DNA from: Paraburkholderia sejongensis
GTDB lineage: Bacteria; Pseudomonadota; Gammaproteobacteria; Burkholderiales; Burkholderiaceae
DNA length: 64,000 nt
Assembly: GCF_020880815.1 (NCBI RefSeq)
Contig: NZ_JAJITD010000010.1
Location: 124,001 to 188,000 of the forward strand
Direction of reading: 5' to 3'
Position 1 is the stretch's first letter. Every line of letters begins with the position of its first letter. The position numbers were made by a program, and so were the translations under genes. Shown in pieces: positions 47,908-57,219 of the stretch. Below the pieces are notes generated by a model. It was given only the letters and a program-made list of their open reading frames with translations, did no database searches and had not been told where the DNA came from.

Positions 47908-49308
47908 ATGACTGAAGACGTACGGATGGAACGCGACACCTTCGGCGAAATCGCGGTGCCGAACGCTCGCCTGTGGGGCGCGCAAACCCAGCGCTCGCTG
48001 CAGAACTTCAAGATTTCGACCGAGAAGCAGTCGCCCGAACTGATCACCGCGCTGGCCGTGGTCAAGCGCGCGGCCGCCGAGGTCAACCTGGGTCTGGGCG
48101 TGCTCGACGAGCAGAAGGCCCGCGCGATCATGCAGGCGGCCGACGAGATCATCGCCGGCAAGCACCCCGGCGAATTCCCGCTCGCGGTCTGGCAGACCGG
48201 CTCGGGCACGCAGACCAACATGAACCTGAACGAGGTGATCGCGAACCGCGCGAGCGAGTTGCTCGGCGGCGAGCGCGGCGAGGCTCGCAAGGTCCATCCG
48301 AACGACGACGTGAACCGCGGCCAGTCGTCGAACGACGTGTTTCCGACCGCGATGCACGTGGCCGCCGCCGATGCGATCGTCAAGCATCTGCTGCCCGCGC
48401 TGAAGACGCTGCGCGATACGCTCGACGGCAAGGCGAAGGCGTTCGCGGACATCGTCAAGATCGGCCGCACGCACCTGCAGGACGCGACGCCGCTCACGCT
48501 CGGCCAGGAGTTTTCCGGCTACGTCGCGCAGCTCGAACACGGGATCCGCCACGTCGAGTCGGCGCTGCCGCATCTGTACGAACTCGCGCAGGGCGGCACC
48601 GCGGTCGGCACGGGCCTGAACGCGCATCCGAAGTTCGCCGACGCGGTCGCGGCCGCGATCGGCAAGCTGACCGGTCTGCCGTTCGTGTCGGCGCCGAACA
48701 AGTTCGAGGTGATGGCGGCCGCCGATGCGCTGGTGTTCGCGCACGGCGCGCTGAAGACCGTCGCCGCGAGCCTGAACAAAATCGCCAACGACGTGCGCTG
48801 GCTCGCCAGCGGGCCGCGCTGCGGCCTGGGCGAGCTGTCGATACCGGAGAACGAACCGGGCAGCTCGATCATGCCGGGCAAGGTTAATCCGACTCAATCG
48901 GAAGCGCTGACGATGCTGTGCGCGCAGGTGTTCGGCAACGACGTCGCGGTGAATATCGGCGGCGCGAGCGGCAACTTCGAGCTGAACGTGTTTCGTCCGA
49001 TGATCGCGCACAACGTGCTGCAGTCAGTGCGGCTGCTCGCCGACGGCGCGCAGAGCTTCAACGACAACTGCGCGGTCGGGATCGAGCCGAATCGCGAGCG
49101 CATCGATACGCTGCTGAACGAATCGCTGATGCTGGTGACCGCGCTCAATCCGCACATCGGCTACGACAAGGCCGCGCAGATCGCGAAGAAGGCGCACAAG
49201 GAAGGCACCACGCTGAAGGCGGCCGCGCTCGCGCTCGGTTACGTGACCGAACAGCAGTTCGACGAGTGGGTGCGGCCCAAGGATATGGTGGGACGCGGCG
49301 CCGGATGA
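47908..49308 (+). CDS. fumC: Fumarate hydratase class II
   Basis: Iron-independent fumarase of the TCA cycle, 466 residues. It has the superfamily signature [11 protein letters not shown], the [13 protein letters not shown] substrate loop and [15 protein letters not shown] with the catalytic His. It lies 27 bp after the PLD gene but is functionally unrelated. Confidence 0.97.
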   Translation: MTEDVRMERDTFGEIAVPNARLWGAQTQRSLQNFKISTEKQSPELITALAVVKRAAAEVNLGLGVLDEQKARAIMQAADEIIAGKHPGEFPLAVWQTGSGTQTNMNLNEVIANRASELLGGERGEARKVHPNDDVNRGQSSNDVFPTAMHVAAADAIVKHLLPALKTLRDTLDGKAKAFADIVKIGRTHLQDATPLTLGQEFSGYVAQLEHGIRHVESALPHLYELAQGGTAVGTGLNAHPKFADAVAAAIGKLTGLPFVSAPNKFEVMAAADALVFAHGALKTVAASLNKIANDVRWLASGPRCGLGELSIPENEPGSSIMPGKVNPTQSEALTMLCAQVFGNDVAVNIGGASGNFELNVFRPMIAHNVLQSVRLLADGAQSFNDNCAVGIEPNRERIDTLLNESLMLVTALNPHIGYDKAAQIAKKAHKEGTTLKAAALALGYVTEQQFDEWVRPKDMVGRGAG

Positions 49309-49387
49309 CGCGCGCGGCGCCGGCGCGGTAGCTTGCGGATGGCTAGCAGGTGGGCGGCGTGGCAGTTGGCGCGCCGCCCGCCGCGCT

Positions 49388-49894
49388 TCAGATTTTCCCC
49401 TGCGCGACTTCTTCCGGCTTCAGCTCGACGATCGCGTCGAGCGCTTCCTTCACGTCCATCGCGTACCTGGCAAGGCGCTTCTGCTCGTCGGTCTGCGGCA
49501 CGAACGCGGGCACCGGAACCGGATGGCCGTTCTCGTTGACGGCGACCATCACGACCAGGCAGTCGGTGGTCTGCAGCAGCTCGCCGCCCTTCGGATCGCC
49601 CGCCTGCACCGACACGTGGATATGCATGCTGGTGCGCCCGGTCGCGACGACCCGCGCGCGCAGTTCGACCAGATTGCCGACGAGGATCGGCCGCCGGAAG
49701 CGGATGTTGCCGACGCTGACCGTCACGCAATAGCGCCCCGACCAGACCGCCGCGCACGCGTAGGCGGTCTCGTCGATCCACTTCATCAGCGCGCCGCCGT
49801 GCACCTTGCCGCCGAAATTGACCGAGGTCGGCTCGGCAAGAAAGCGGAAGGTGGTTTCCGAACGGTCCAGCGGTATTGTGGGCAGAGTGCTCAT
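49388..49894 (-). CDS. Acyl-CoA thioesterase (hotdog fold, YciA/BFIT type)
   Basis: 168-residue thioesterase with VNFGGKVHGGALMKWIDETAYACA, which holds the catalytic Asp/Glu helix, and the strand VTVSVGNIRFRRPILVGNLVEL. ATG 49894 has GGAG upstream; a TTG five codons earlier is possible. It hydrolyses acyl-CoA of uncertain chain length. Confidence 0.9.
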   Translation of the reverse strand: MSTLPTIPLDRSETTFRFLAEPTSVNFGGKVHGGALMKWIDETAYACAAVWSGRYCVTVSVGNIRFRRPILVGNLVELRARVVATGRTSMHIHVSVQAGDPKGGELLQTTDCLVVMVAVNENGHPVPVPAFVPQTDEQKRLARYAMDVKEALDAIVELKPEEVAQGKI

Positions 49895-49978
49895 CTTGGC
49901 TCCGGTCAAGCGGATGCATTGAAAGGAGGCGATTATACGAGCGCAATATTGCGGGCGGCGCGGTCCCAGTTCCGGGCG

Positions 49979-50119
49979 CTAGTTGCGGAAGCTGATGCCC
50001 TGGTCGATCGTGCCGTACATCTCGATGTGGCCGCTGCCGGCCGAGCCCGAACCGGCCCCGCCCTGGGCGCAGGCGCTGAACAGCAGAACCGCCGCGGCGA
50101 CGGTCAGAAGCGTTTTCAT
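49979..50119 (-). CDS. Small lipoprotein of unknown function
   Basis: 46-residue precursor: MKTLLTVAAAVLLFSACAQG with lipobox FSAC, then a Gly/Ser linker and the short tail HIEMYGTIDQGISFRN. The mature part is only about 29 residues. Similar tiny outer-membrane lipoproteins are frequent in Burkholderia genomes but uncharacterised. Confidence 0.72.
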   Translation of the reverse strand: MKTLLTVAAAVLLFSACAQGGAGSGSAGSGHIEMYGTIDQGISFRN

Positions 50120-50294
50120 CACGACATGTTCCTGCAAAAGACAGATTTTGATTCTAGCCTGGCGGGGGGCGGTGACTGCGCAACGCGGGCGGTCGTTCGA
50201 ATCCGCCGGATTCGATCGTTCACGCCAGCCTGAAACGTCGAATCCGCCGTGCGGGTACAGTGCCAGCATGCCTTCACCGCTTCAGGAGCCCCCA

Positions 50295-51008
50295 ATGACC
50301 ACTCCGCTCGCGGACGACCACAACCACTTCCCCGGCCTGAGTCGAATCGGCGCGTTACTCGCCGACCCGAGCCGCGCCGCGATGCTGTGGGCGCTGATGG
50401 ACGGCAGCACCCGCCCCGCCGGCGAACTGACGATGATCGCGGGACTGTCGCCGTCGGCGGCGAGCGCGCACCTCGCGCGGCTCACCGACGGCGGCCTGCT
50501 CGCGCTCGAAGTGCGTGGGCGGCATCGCTATTTCCGCATCGCATCGGCGGAGATCGCCGCGTCGATCGAGGCGCTCGCCAACGTCGCGCAGGTCAGCGCG
50601 CCGCAGCGGACCGCGCCGCGCCCCGCGCGCACGGTGCCGCTGGAAATGCGCTACGCGCGCACCTGCTATGACCATATGGCCGGAGAGCTGTCGGTGCGGC
50701 TCTACGAACGGATGCTCGAACAACGGCTGCTGACGCTGCACGGCGCATCGCTCGACGCCACCGCGCAGGGCGCCGAACGCTTCGCCGCGTGGGGCATCGA
50801 TCTGTCCACGCAACACAGCCGCCGGCGCCGCTTCGCGTGCACGTGCCCCGACTGGAGCGTGCGTCGCCCGCACCTGGGCGGCGCGCTCGGCGCCGCGCTG
50901 CTCGATGCGTGGTCGGCGCATGGCTGGGTCGAGCGGACCGCGCGGCCGCGGGTGCTGCGCGTCACGCCGGCGGGGCAGCAGCAATTCGATGCGTTTCTGG
51001 CGGGCTAG
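50295..51008 (+). CDS. ArsR-family winged-helix regulator with C-terminal extension
   Basis: 237 residues. The winged helix (about 15-95) has LLADPSRAAMLWALMDGSTRPAGELTMIAGLSPSAASAHLARLTDGGL, which matches ArsR-type repressors. The C-terminal half carries a CTCPDWSVRRPHLGGALG block seen in a subgroup of ArsR-like regulators, with two closely spaced cysteines that might sense metal or redox. AGGAG lies just upstream of ATG 50295. Confidence 0.88.
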   Translation: MTTPLADDHNHFPGLSRIGALLADPSRAAMLWALMDGSTRPAGELTMIAGLSPSAASAHLARLTDGGLLALEVRGRHRYFRIASAEIAASIEALANVAQVSAPQRTAPRPARTVPLEMRYARTCYDHMAGELSVRLYERMLEQRLLTLHGASLDATAQGAERFAAWGIDLSTQHSRRRRFACTCPDWSVRRPHLGGALGAALLDAWSAHGWVERTARPRVLRVTPAGQQQFDAFLAG

Positions 51009-51232
51009 GCGTTCCAACGTTTAGGCCCGCGAAGCATCGGATGCGCCGATCCGTGGAGCCGCAACCGCTTCCCTTGCTCGCGCGGATGACGGCCGGCTAC
51101 CGCCCTGCCGTGCCCGAGACCTTTTGTTACCGGGGGCGACGCCACCTTACAAAAGTGGACGCCTTGAAACACAGGCGGCGGCTACAGTGAAGCGAGGATT
51201 CGGCGGCTCGCCGCATCCGCCGGAGACCCGTC

Positions 51233-53764
51233 ATGACACCGCTCGCCCCACCCCACAATAAGCCTCGAATTTCACACCAGCTTGCCGGCTATACGCTGAT
51301 CGCGGCCGCCGTCGTCGGGCTCGCCTCGCAACGCGGCTTCGCCCAGGAAGCGCCGTCCGCCCCGCCGTCCACGGCCACGCTCGCCGCCTCGCCGGACAGC
51401 GATCCGCCGGGACGGATCGCGCGCCTTAACTACATGGCTGGCACCGTGACCACCGAGCCCGCCGGTGCGAGCGATTGGTCCTACGCGCAGATCAACCGGC
51501 CGCTGACGACCGGCGACCAACTCTGGAACGACCAGAACGCGCGCTCCGAACTGCACATCGGCTCGACCGCGGTGCGCCTGGGCGAGAACACCAGCCTGGC
51601 CGTGCTCAATCTCGACGACACCAGCGCGCAACTGAAAGTCGCGCAAGGCACGCTGTCGACCCGCGTGCGCGAACTCGCGCCGGGCTCGTCGTATGAAATC
51701 GACACGCCGAACCTCGCGCTCGGCCTGAACGGCCCCGGCGACTACCGGGTCGACGTCGCACCCGACGGCAGCAGCACCACCGTGACGGTGCGCAGCGGCA
51801 GCGCGCTCGCCTATGGCGACGGCGGCCAGGTGCCGGTCGCGGCGGGCCAGCAGATCCGCTTCACCGGCACCAGCCTGCAACAGTTGTCCGACGCCCGCGC
51901 GCCCGGCCCCGACGAGCTCGACCAGTGGGCCGCCGCGCGCGACGCGAGCGAAGAGCGCTCGGTGTCGGCCCGCTACGTGTCGCGCGAGATCCCCGGCTAC
52001 CAGGATCTCGACGCCAACGGCACGTGGCGCGAGACCCCGCAGTACGGCGCGGTGTGGACGCCGCGCGCGACGCCGGCCGGCTGGGCGCCGTATCGCGACG
52101 GCCACTGGGTCTGGCAGGCACCGTGGGGCTGGACCTGGGTCGACGACCAGCCGTGGGGTTTCGCGCCGTACCACTACGGCCGCTGGGTGTCGTTCGACGA
52201 AAGCTGGGCGTGGGTGCCCGGCCCGCTCGCAGCCGGCGCGGCGCCGGTGTACGCGCCGGCGCTCGTCGGGTTCGTCGGCGACGGCGATGGCGACGGCGGC
52301 GTCGACTGGGGCGTGAATCTGGCGCTCGGCGGCGCGGTCGCGGCCGGCGTCGCGTGGTTCCCGCTCGGACCGGGCGAGCCGTGGCACCCGCACTGGGGCG
52401 GCCGCGCGCACTGGAGTCGCGGCTACTACGACCGGGTGAACCGCCCGGCGCTCGTCAACGACTATCACCGCGACGTGCACATCCACAACACCTACGTGAA
52501 CTACCGCGCGCCGGGCGGCCTGACCGCGATGCCGGCGACCGCGTTCGTGCACGGCCAGCCGGCCGGACGCTTCGCGCAGAAGGTCGATCCGCGTCAATGG
52601 CACCACGCGCGGATCAACCCGGGCGCACCGGGGATCGCGCCGGTGCGGGAAAGCTTCGGCGCGGATCTGCGACGCGCGAACTACCGGCCGCCGGCGAACG
52701 TCGCCGCTCGGCCGGTGGTCGCGACGCGCAATCCCGCGCTGCCGGCCGCCTATCATGACGAACTCGCGCAGCGGTTCGCGCAACGCGGCGGACAGGTGCC
52801 GGGCGGCGGCCAGCCGGTCGTGAGGACCTCGGTGCCCGCTCATAGGGGCGGTGTGCCGGGGGTGCCTGAGATGGCGGGTGCGCGTGGTGCGCCGCCGGTT
52901 GCGAACGTGCGGGTCGTGCAGTCGCATGTGCCCGGACGGCCGGCGGGGATGGCGGCGGGTGCGGCGGGTGCGGCGGAGATGCCCAGGACGCCGGGGGTGA
53001 ACGGTCAAGCCGGTCAATTCAGTCAGATCGCGCCCACGTCGAACGGAGTGCCGCGACCGCCGCAGGCAGGCGGCGCGCATCCGGGTGCGAGCGGATACCC
53101 GCAGCAGCACAATGCGCCGCAGGTATGGGGCGCGGTCGGCCGCTCGCAGCCGGCGTGGACGCAGTCGCATACGCCGATGGAACAGCAGGCGCAGCGCGGC
53201 GAGCCGCCTGGCGGTCAGCCGCGCGCGGGACAGCCGGGCTTCGCGCAGCAGGCCGGTGTGCCGCATCCGCCGCAGAATCCCGCCGCGCAGCAGCAGGCTA
53301 GACAGCCGGACGGACACCCGCAGGCGATGCCGTCTGCGCAACAGCCGCCTCGCATGGAGCCGGCGCAGCAACAAGCGCAGTTGCAGGCGCAGCAGCTGCG
53401 GGCGGAGCCGCAAAGCCAGCAGGGTCAGCCGCCGCGCTTCGAACCGCGTGCGCGGCAAGTACCGCAGCCTCGGCCGGAACCGCAGGTCCAACAAGCGCAG
53501 CAACCGCGCTTCGAACCGCGTCCGCAGCCGGCGCCGCAGCCGCGGCCGGAGCCTCAGTTCCAGCAAGCGCAGCAACCGCGCTTCGAGCCGCGGCCGCAAC
53601 CGATGCAACAAGCGCGTCCTGAACCGCGTCCGCAGATGCAGCAGCCGCGCCCTGAACCTCGGCCCCAGCAGGTCCAGCAGCCGCGCCCGCAACCGCAGCA
53701 ACAACCACAACGCGCCGAGCAGCATCAAGGCGGCGGCAACCACGACGAACGCCATAGGGGGTAA
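51233..53764 (+). CDS. Secreted FecR-domain/DUF6600 protein with Gln/Pro/Arg repeat tail
   Basis: 843 residues. A signal peptide is followed by a FecR-like beta domain (about 70-165; LTTGDQLWNDQNARSELHIG), then a Trp/Tyr-rich DUF6600 segment (about 240-335; WAPYRDGHWVWQAPWGWTWVDDQ). After residue 450 it is low complexity: Gly/Pro/Ala, then Gln/Pro/Arg repeats with a 24-residue period. It is probably a cell-surface or periplasmic structural protein. Function unknown. No sigma/anti-sigma pair is adjacent, so the FecR part is unlikely to signal in the classical way. Confidence 0.82.
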   Translation: MTPLAPPHNKPRISHQLAGYTLIAAAVVGLASQRGFAQEAPSAPPSTATLAASPDSDPPGRIARLNYMAGTVTTEPAGASDWSYAQINRPLTTGDQLWNDQNARSELHIGSTAVRLGENTSLAVLNLDDTSAQLKVAQGTLSTRVRELAPGSSYEIDTPNLALGLNGPGDYRVDVAPDGSSTTVTVRSGSALAYGDGGQVPVAAGQQIRFTGTSLQQLSDARAPGPDELDQWAAARDASEERSVSARYVSREIPGYQDLDANGTWRETPQYGAVWTPRATPAGWAPYRDGHWVWQAPWGWTWVDDQPWGFAPYHYGRWVSFDESWAWVPGPLAAGAAPVYAPALVGFVGDGDGDGGVDWGVNLALGGAVAAGVAWFPLGPGEPWHPHWGGRAHWSRGYYDRVNRPALVNDYHRDVHIHNTYVNYRAPGGLTAMPATAFVHGQPAGRFAQKVDPRQWHHARINPGAPGIAPVRESFGADLRRANYRPPANVAARPVVATRNPALPAAYHDELAQRFAQRGGQVPGGGQPVVRTSVPAHRGGVPGVPEMAGARGAPPVANVRVVQSHVPGRPAGMAAGAAGAAEMPRTPGVNGQAGQFSQIAPTSNGVPRPPQAGGAHPGASGYPQQHNAPQVWGAVGRSQPAWTQSHTPMEQQAQRGEPPGGQPRAGQPGFAQQAGVPHPPQNPAAQQQARQPDGHPQAMPSAQQPPRMEPAQQQAQLQAQQLRAEPQSQQGQPPRFEPRARQVPQPRPEPQVQQAQQPRFEPRPQPAPQPRPEPQFQQAQQPRFEPRPQPMQQARPEPRPQMQQPRPEPRPQQVQQPRPQPQQQPQRAEQHQGGGNHDERHRG
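53435..53640 (+). repeat. 72-bp tandem repeat in the DUF6600 gene
   Basis: Units begin at 53435, 53507 and 53579, exactly 72 bp apart, each starting with a CGCTTCGA motif. They encode RFEPRxxPxPQPRPEPQxQQ-like 24-residue units. The third unit degrades. The frame is kept by the length. Confidence 0.8.
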
Positions 53765-53898
53765 GTGCGCCAGGCGCCGCCACCGGTCCAGCCCTGCCCC
53801 GGATAATCCCGACGCTTGCGCTAGCGCGACCACCGCCGCCACCGCCGTGGCCATCGCCAGCACAACGGCAACCGCCCAACCCCGCCCACCAACAAAAA

Positions 53899-53930
53899 CC
53901 CCCGTGAGGCCCAAACCTCACGGGGGTTTT
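53899..53930. terminator. Strong bidirectional terminator between DUF6600 gene and thyA
   Basis: Perfect 11-bp stem, CCCCCGTGAGG (53899-53909) and CCTCACGGGGG (53916-53926), followed by TTTT on the right and preceded by AAAAA on the left, so it can work on both strands. The two flanking genes converge. Confidence 0.9.
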
Positions 53931-53979
53931 CACTTCAGCACCGCAAGCGCAACCGCCTGCTGTCAGCCGTCAACCGTAA

Positions 53980-54951
53980 TCAAATCGCCATCGGCGCTGT
54001 CAACGGCTCGTGATGCCGGTAGCCGACCAGCGAGAAATCCGCCGGCTCGATCTTCTCCAGCCACTGCGGTTCGTACACGCCGGTCTTCGCGTACTCGGGC
54101 ACGCGCTCCGAAATCGCCAGTTGCGGGCTCTCGTAGGGCTCGCGCGTGAGCTGCTGCTGCAGCATGTCGAGCTGGTTCTCGTAGATGTGCGCATCGCCGA
54201 TGAAATAGCTGAACCAGCGCGGCGTATAGCCGGTCAGGCGGCCGACCAGATGCAGCAGCGCCGCGCCTTCGGTCAGATTGAACGGCGTACCGAGCCCGAC
54301 GTCGTTACTGCGGATATACAGGCACAACGAAATCTCGCGGCGCGCGACGTTCGGCAGGAACTGGTACAGCAGATGACACGCCGGCAGCGCGATCTGGTCG
54401 AGCACCGCCGGGTTCCACGCGTGAAACAGAATCCGCCGGTCGGCGGGGTTCTGCATGATGGTGTCGAGGCACTGGCGCAGCTGATCGATCGCCTTGTAAA
54501 GCAGCACCTTGGAGCGGCCGTCTTCGTCGAATTGGGTGATGACACGAAAACCGCGCGCCTGCGCATCGGCGAGCTGCGCGCTCGCGCCGGCGTCCAGCAC
54601 CTTGTACGCTGGCCATCGACGCCATTGCACGCCATACACGTCGCCGAGATCGTCGGGGCCTTCGCGATACGGATTGGCGAGCCACTGCTCGTTCTGGTTC
54701 GCGTTGCCGTCCCACACCTTGCAGCCGAGCGCGCGAAAATCCGCGGCGCTGCGCGACGCGCGCAGAAACCCGACCAGTTCGCCGATCGCCGACTTGAACG
54801 CGAGCTTCTTCGTCGTCACCGCCGGAAAACCTTGCTGCAAGTCGAAGCGCAGCATCGCGCCGGGCATGCTGATGGTGCGGATGCCGGTACGGTTTTCCTG
54901 CCACGTGCCGGTGTCGAGAATCGTGCGGACGAGGTCCAGGTATTGTTTCAT
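53980..54951 (-). CDS. thyA: Thymidylate synthase
   Basis: Makes dTMP from dUMP with methylene-tetrahydrofolate. The catalytic Cys is in [10 protein letters not shown], with [18 protein letters not shown] for folate/phosphate binding and [14 protein letters not shown] at the C-terminal part. At 323 residues it is longer than E. coli ThyA (264) because of an insert around [15 protein letters not shown], a form common in Burkholderia. Confidence 0.96.
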   Translation of the reverse strand: MKQYLDLVRTILDTGTWQENRTGIRTISMPGAMLRFDLQQGFPAVTTKKLAFKSAIGELVGFLRASRSAADFRALGCKVWDGNANQNEQWLANPYREGPDDLGDVYGVQWRRWPAYKVLDAGASAQLADAQARGFRVITQFDEDGRSKVLLYKAIDQLRQCLDTIMQNPADRRILFHAWNPAVLDQIALPACHLLYQFLPNVARREISLCLYIRSNDVGLGTPFNLTEGAALLHLVGRLTGYTPRWFSYFIGDAHIYENQLDMLQQQLTREPYESPQLAISERVPEYAKTGVYEPQWLEKIEPADFSLVGYRHHEPLTAPMAI

Positions 54952-55292
54952 GCGGGTTCCTTCGGCGCGGCGCACATCGAACTGGCGAATCCCACTGGCG
55001 AATCCGACTGGCACATCGGACTCGCGAGCGGACTTGAAATGCACCGCCTGATTGGGCAAAAACCGGATTCTAACAAGCGCGACCGGAGCACGCCCGGAGA
55101 TGGCGTAACGCGCTGAAAATGGCGGGGACGTGCAACGGGGAGAGAAGGCAAGCGCCGCACGAAGCGGCGCAGAACAGGCAGACGAAGCAAGCACGACAGC
55201 GCCCGGCGACGTCCCGCCAGCCAGCGGCCACCGTCAGCGGCCCAGCTCACCCACCGACGCGCATCGCCGTGGCGCGCCGCCAGCGAACTGCG
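54952..55292. other. 341-bp gene-free stretch upstream of thyA
   Basis: Between the thyA start and the stop of the sigma-54 activator, both on the minus strand. I see no gene, hairpin terminator or repeat here; it presumably contains the thyA promoter. Confidence 0.4.
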
Positions 55293-56687
55293 TCAAAGAT
55301 GCTGCACCGAAGCCGGCAAATCGCCATGCGGCGCGGCCATCGGCTCGCCTTCCATATGACGCATCCCATGCGAGCACAGCAGCCGGTACAGCGTGACCCG
55401 CGAAATCCCGAGTTCCTGCGCCGCGTCGCCGAGACGCCCGCGATGGCGCAGCAGCGCGAGTTCGATCGCCTGTCGCTCGGCCGCCTCGCGTGCCTGCGCG
55501 AGCGACACCGGCACGATCTCGACGTATTCGGCAAGTTCGAGATCGCGCGCGGTGATCGCGCGTCCTTCCGACATCACGATCGCGCGCCGTACCCGGTTGA
55601 TCAGCTCGCGCACGTTGCCGGGCCAGCCGTAGTTATGCAGCGCCGCGATCGCATCGGGCGCGAAGCCGCGCAGCCGGCGGCTCGCATCCTTCTTGAAGCG
55701 TTCGAGCATGTGCCGCGCGAGCAGCTCGATGTCCTTGCCGCGCGCGCGCAGCGGCGGCTCGTCGATCTGCAGCACGCACAGCCGGTGATACAGATCGGAG
55801 CGAAAGCGCCCTTCGATCATCGCCGCGGTCATGTCGACGTGAGTCGCCGAGATGATCCGCACGTCGACGTCGATCGCGGTATGGCCGCCGAGCCGCTCGA
55901 CTTTGCGTTCCTGCAAAAAGCGCAGCAGGCTCGCCTGACTTTCGAGCGGCAGATCGCCGATTTCGTCGAGAAACAGCGTGCCGCCGTTGGCCGCTTCGAC
56001 GCGGCCGATCTTGCGCTGATTCGCGCCGGTGAACGCGCCGCGCTCGTAGCCGAACAGTTCGGATTGCAGAAGATGCGGCGGAATCGCGCCGCAGTTGATC
56101 GGCACGAACGGCGCGTTACGACGCGCCGAGCGTTCATGAATCGCGACCGCGGTGAGCTCCTTGCCGGTGCCCGATTCGCCGGAGATGAACACCGGCGCGT
56201 CGGTCATCGCGACCTTGCGGATCGAGCGGAACAGCGCGAGCATCGCGTCGCACGAGCCGACCATCTCGCCCTCGGCACCCTGCGAGCCGTCGTTCGACGC
56301 GGTGTCGCCGAGCGAGATCATTCCGTACGCGTGGCCGACGGAATCGACGATGCGATCGCCCGTAGAGGGCACCGTCACGTAATCGAAGCAGTAGTCGCGA
56401 ACCAGCCGGCGCAACGCCGCGTCCTGCAACTGGCCGGGCGCCGTGGCCGCGACCCAGCCGACGTTCGGCATGGTCAGACAGGATTCGAAAGCGGCGATCT
56501 CATGCGGCTGGAAATCGCTGGAAAGGTCGAGCAGACCGCCCGCCGCCATGCCGGTGCGGACCGCGCGACGTGCATCGCGCGCGGATCCGACGACTTCGAC
56601 ATGCCAGCCGCGCTGCAAAAAACGCGTATTCAACTCCGCGCTCGGATCGCGGGAAACGTAAATCAGTTGCCGCGTTGCGGGTTCCAT
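55293..56687 (-). CDS. Sigma-54-dependent transcriptional activator (VpsR/BerB-like)
   Basis: 464-residue enhancer-binding protein. An N-terminal receiver-like domain (about 1-125) has Asp54 in GLLDLSS at the usual phospho-acceptor place. The AAA+ domain has Walker A GESGTGKE (170-177), the sigma-54 contact loop GAFTGA (217-222) and Walker B LFLDEIGD (238-245). A Fis-type HTH lies at the end (LGDAAQELGISRVTLYRLL). The layout is that of VpsR-type activators, several of which bind cyclic di-GMP; that is inference. It is divergent from the amyloid-like operon, and so is its likely regulator. Confidence 0.88.
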   Translation of the reverse strand: MEPATRQLIYVSRDPSAELNTRFLQRGWHVEVVGSARDARRAVRTGMAAGGLLDLSSDFQPHEIAAFESCLTMPNVGWVAATAPGQLQDAALRRLVRDYCFDYVTVPSTGDRIVDSVGHAYGMISLGDTASNDGSQGAEGEMVGSCDAMLALFRSIRKVAMTDAPVFISGESGTGKELTAVAIHERSARRNAPFVPINCGAIPPHLLQSELFGYERGAFTGANQRKIGRVEAANGGTLFLDEIGDLPLESQASLLRFLQERKVERLGGHTAIDVDVRIISATHVDMTAAMIEGRFRSDLYHRLCVLQIDEPPLRARGKDIELLARHMLERFKKDASRRLRGFAPDAIAALHNYGWPGNVRELINRVRRAIVMSEGRAITARDLELAEYVEIVPVSLAQAREAAERQAIELALLRHRGRLGDAAQELGISRVTLYRLLCSHGMRHMEGEPMAAPHGDLPASVQHL

Positions 56688-57034
56688 TATTCAGATCCTC
56701 TCGTCAACGAACGTTTAGGACGACGCATGCACCTGAAACTGTGGTTCAGACACGCTGACCCATTCGGCGTCGCTATGCGCGCAAACCGAACGGCCATTCC
56801 ATTCCGTGCGGACAGCTGATCCCCAGAAAGCGGCGTGTGTGTGTTTGAGACGGCTTGTTATGGTGCTTTTTTAAATCTGATGCTGTTTTCGAGAGCTTAC
56901 TATACGTGCGCCGCTTCGAAAACAATTATGCGAATTTAATCGGGGACCCCTTGCCCATCAAGGCCTGGCGGGCGATTTACATTTATTCAGCCGACAAATA
57001 AAAGAATGGCAGACGCTTTTACCGCCTTCCGCGA

Positions 57035-57049
57035 AGGTACTTAGTACCT
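57035..57049. promoter_or_regulatory. 15-bp palindrome, candidate activator-binding site
   Basis: AGGTACT and AGTACCT flank a single T. It is centred at 57042, about 161 bp upstream of the predicted transcription start of the plus-strand operon, a typical distance for a sigma-54 enhancer. No binding consensus is known to me for this activator. Confidence 0.5.
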
Positions 57050-57176
57050 CGGCGATTAACGAATTATAGGTATTTTCTGCTCACCGTTTCAACGCTGAAA
57101 CATTTTTTCGCAATTCGCGACACATTACGTCGCCTTATGTATCCCCTATCCCGACGTATCAAAGCATTGCGAGCGA

Positions 57177-57192
57177 TGGCACGGGTTTCGCT
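57177..57192 (+). promoter_or_regulatory. Sigma-54 (-24/-12) promoter
   Basis: TGGCAC (57177-57182), five bases, then TCGCT (57188-57192). The invariant GG (57178-57179) and GC (57190-57191) are separated by exactly 10 bp as required; the only deviation is TCGC for TTGC. The start is predicted near 57203, leaving a 17-nt leader with AAGGGAG (57206-57212) before ATG 57220. Confidence 0.72.
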
Positions 57193-57219
57193 AAATGCCC
57201 GGCACAAGGGAGACACATC

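Larger units (their letters stand above)
56688..57219. promoter_or_regulatory. 532-bp divergent control region of the activator and amyloid-like operon
   Basis: Noticeably AT-richer than its surroundings. It contains the 15-bp palindrome AGGTACT-T-AGTACCT (57035-57049), the inverted repeat GTTTCA-ACGC-TGAAAC (57086-57101), a related CTGAA-N7-TTCAG at 56733-56749, and a -24/-12 promoter close to the first operon gene. The palindromes lie about 160 and 110 bp before the predicted start, the usual place for enhancer sites. Confidence 0.65.

Noticed and set aside
51272-53914. 880-codon frame antisense to the DUF6600 gene
   Set aside because: Arg/His/Leu-rich shadow of a high-GC3 gene; the plus strand has a signal peptide and recognisable domains.
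56781-56796. Minus-strand -24/-12-like motif before the activator gene
   Set aside because: GG and GC are 11 bp apart instead of 10, and the TTGC part is poor.
57006-57022. TGGCAG as another -24 element
   Set aside because: The required GC 10 bp downstream of the GG is absent.
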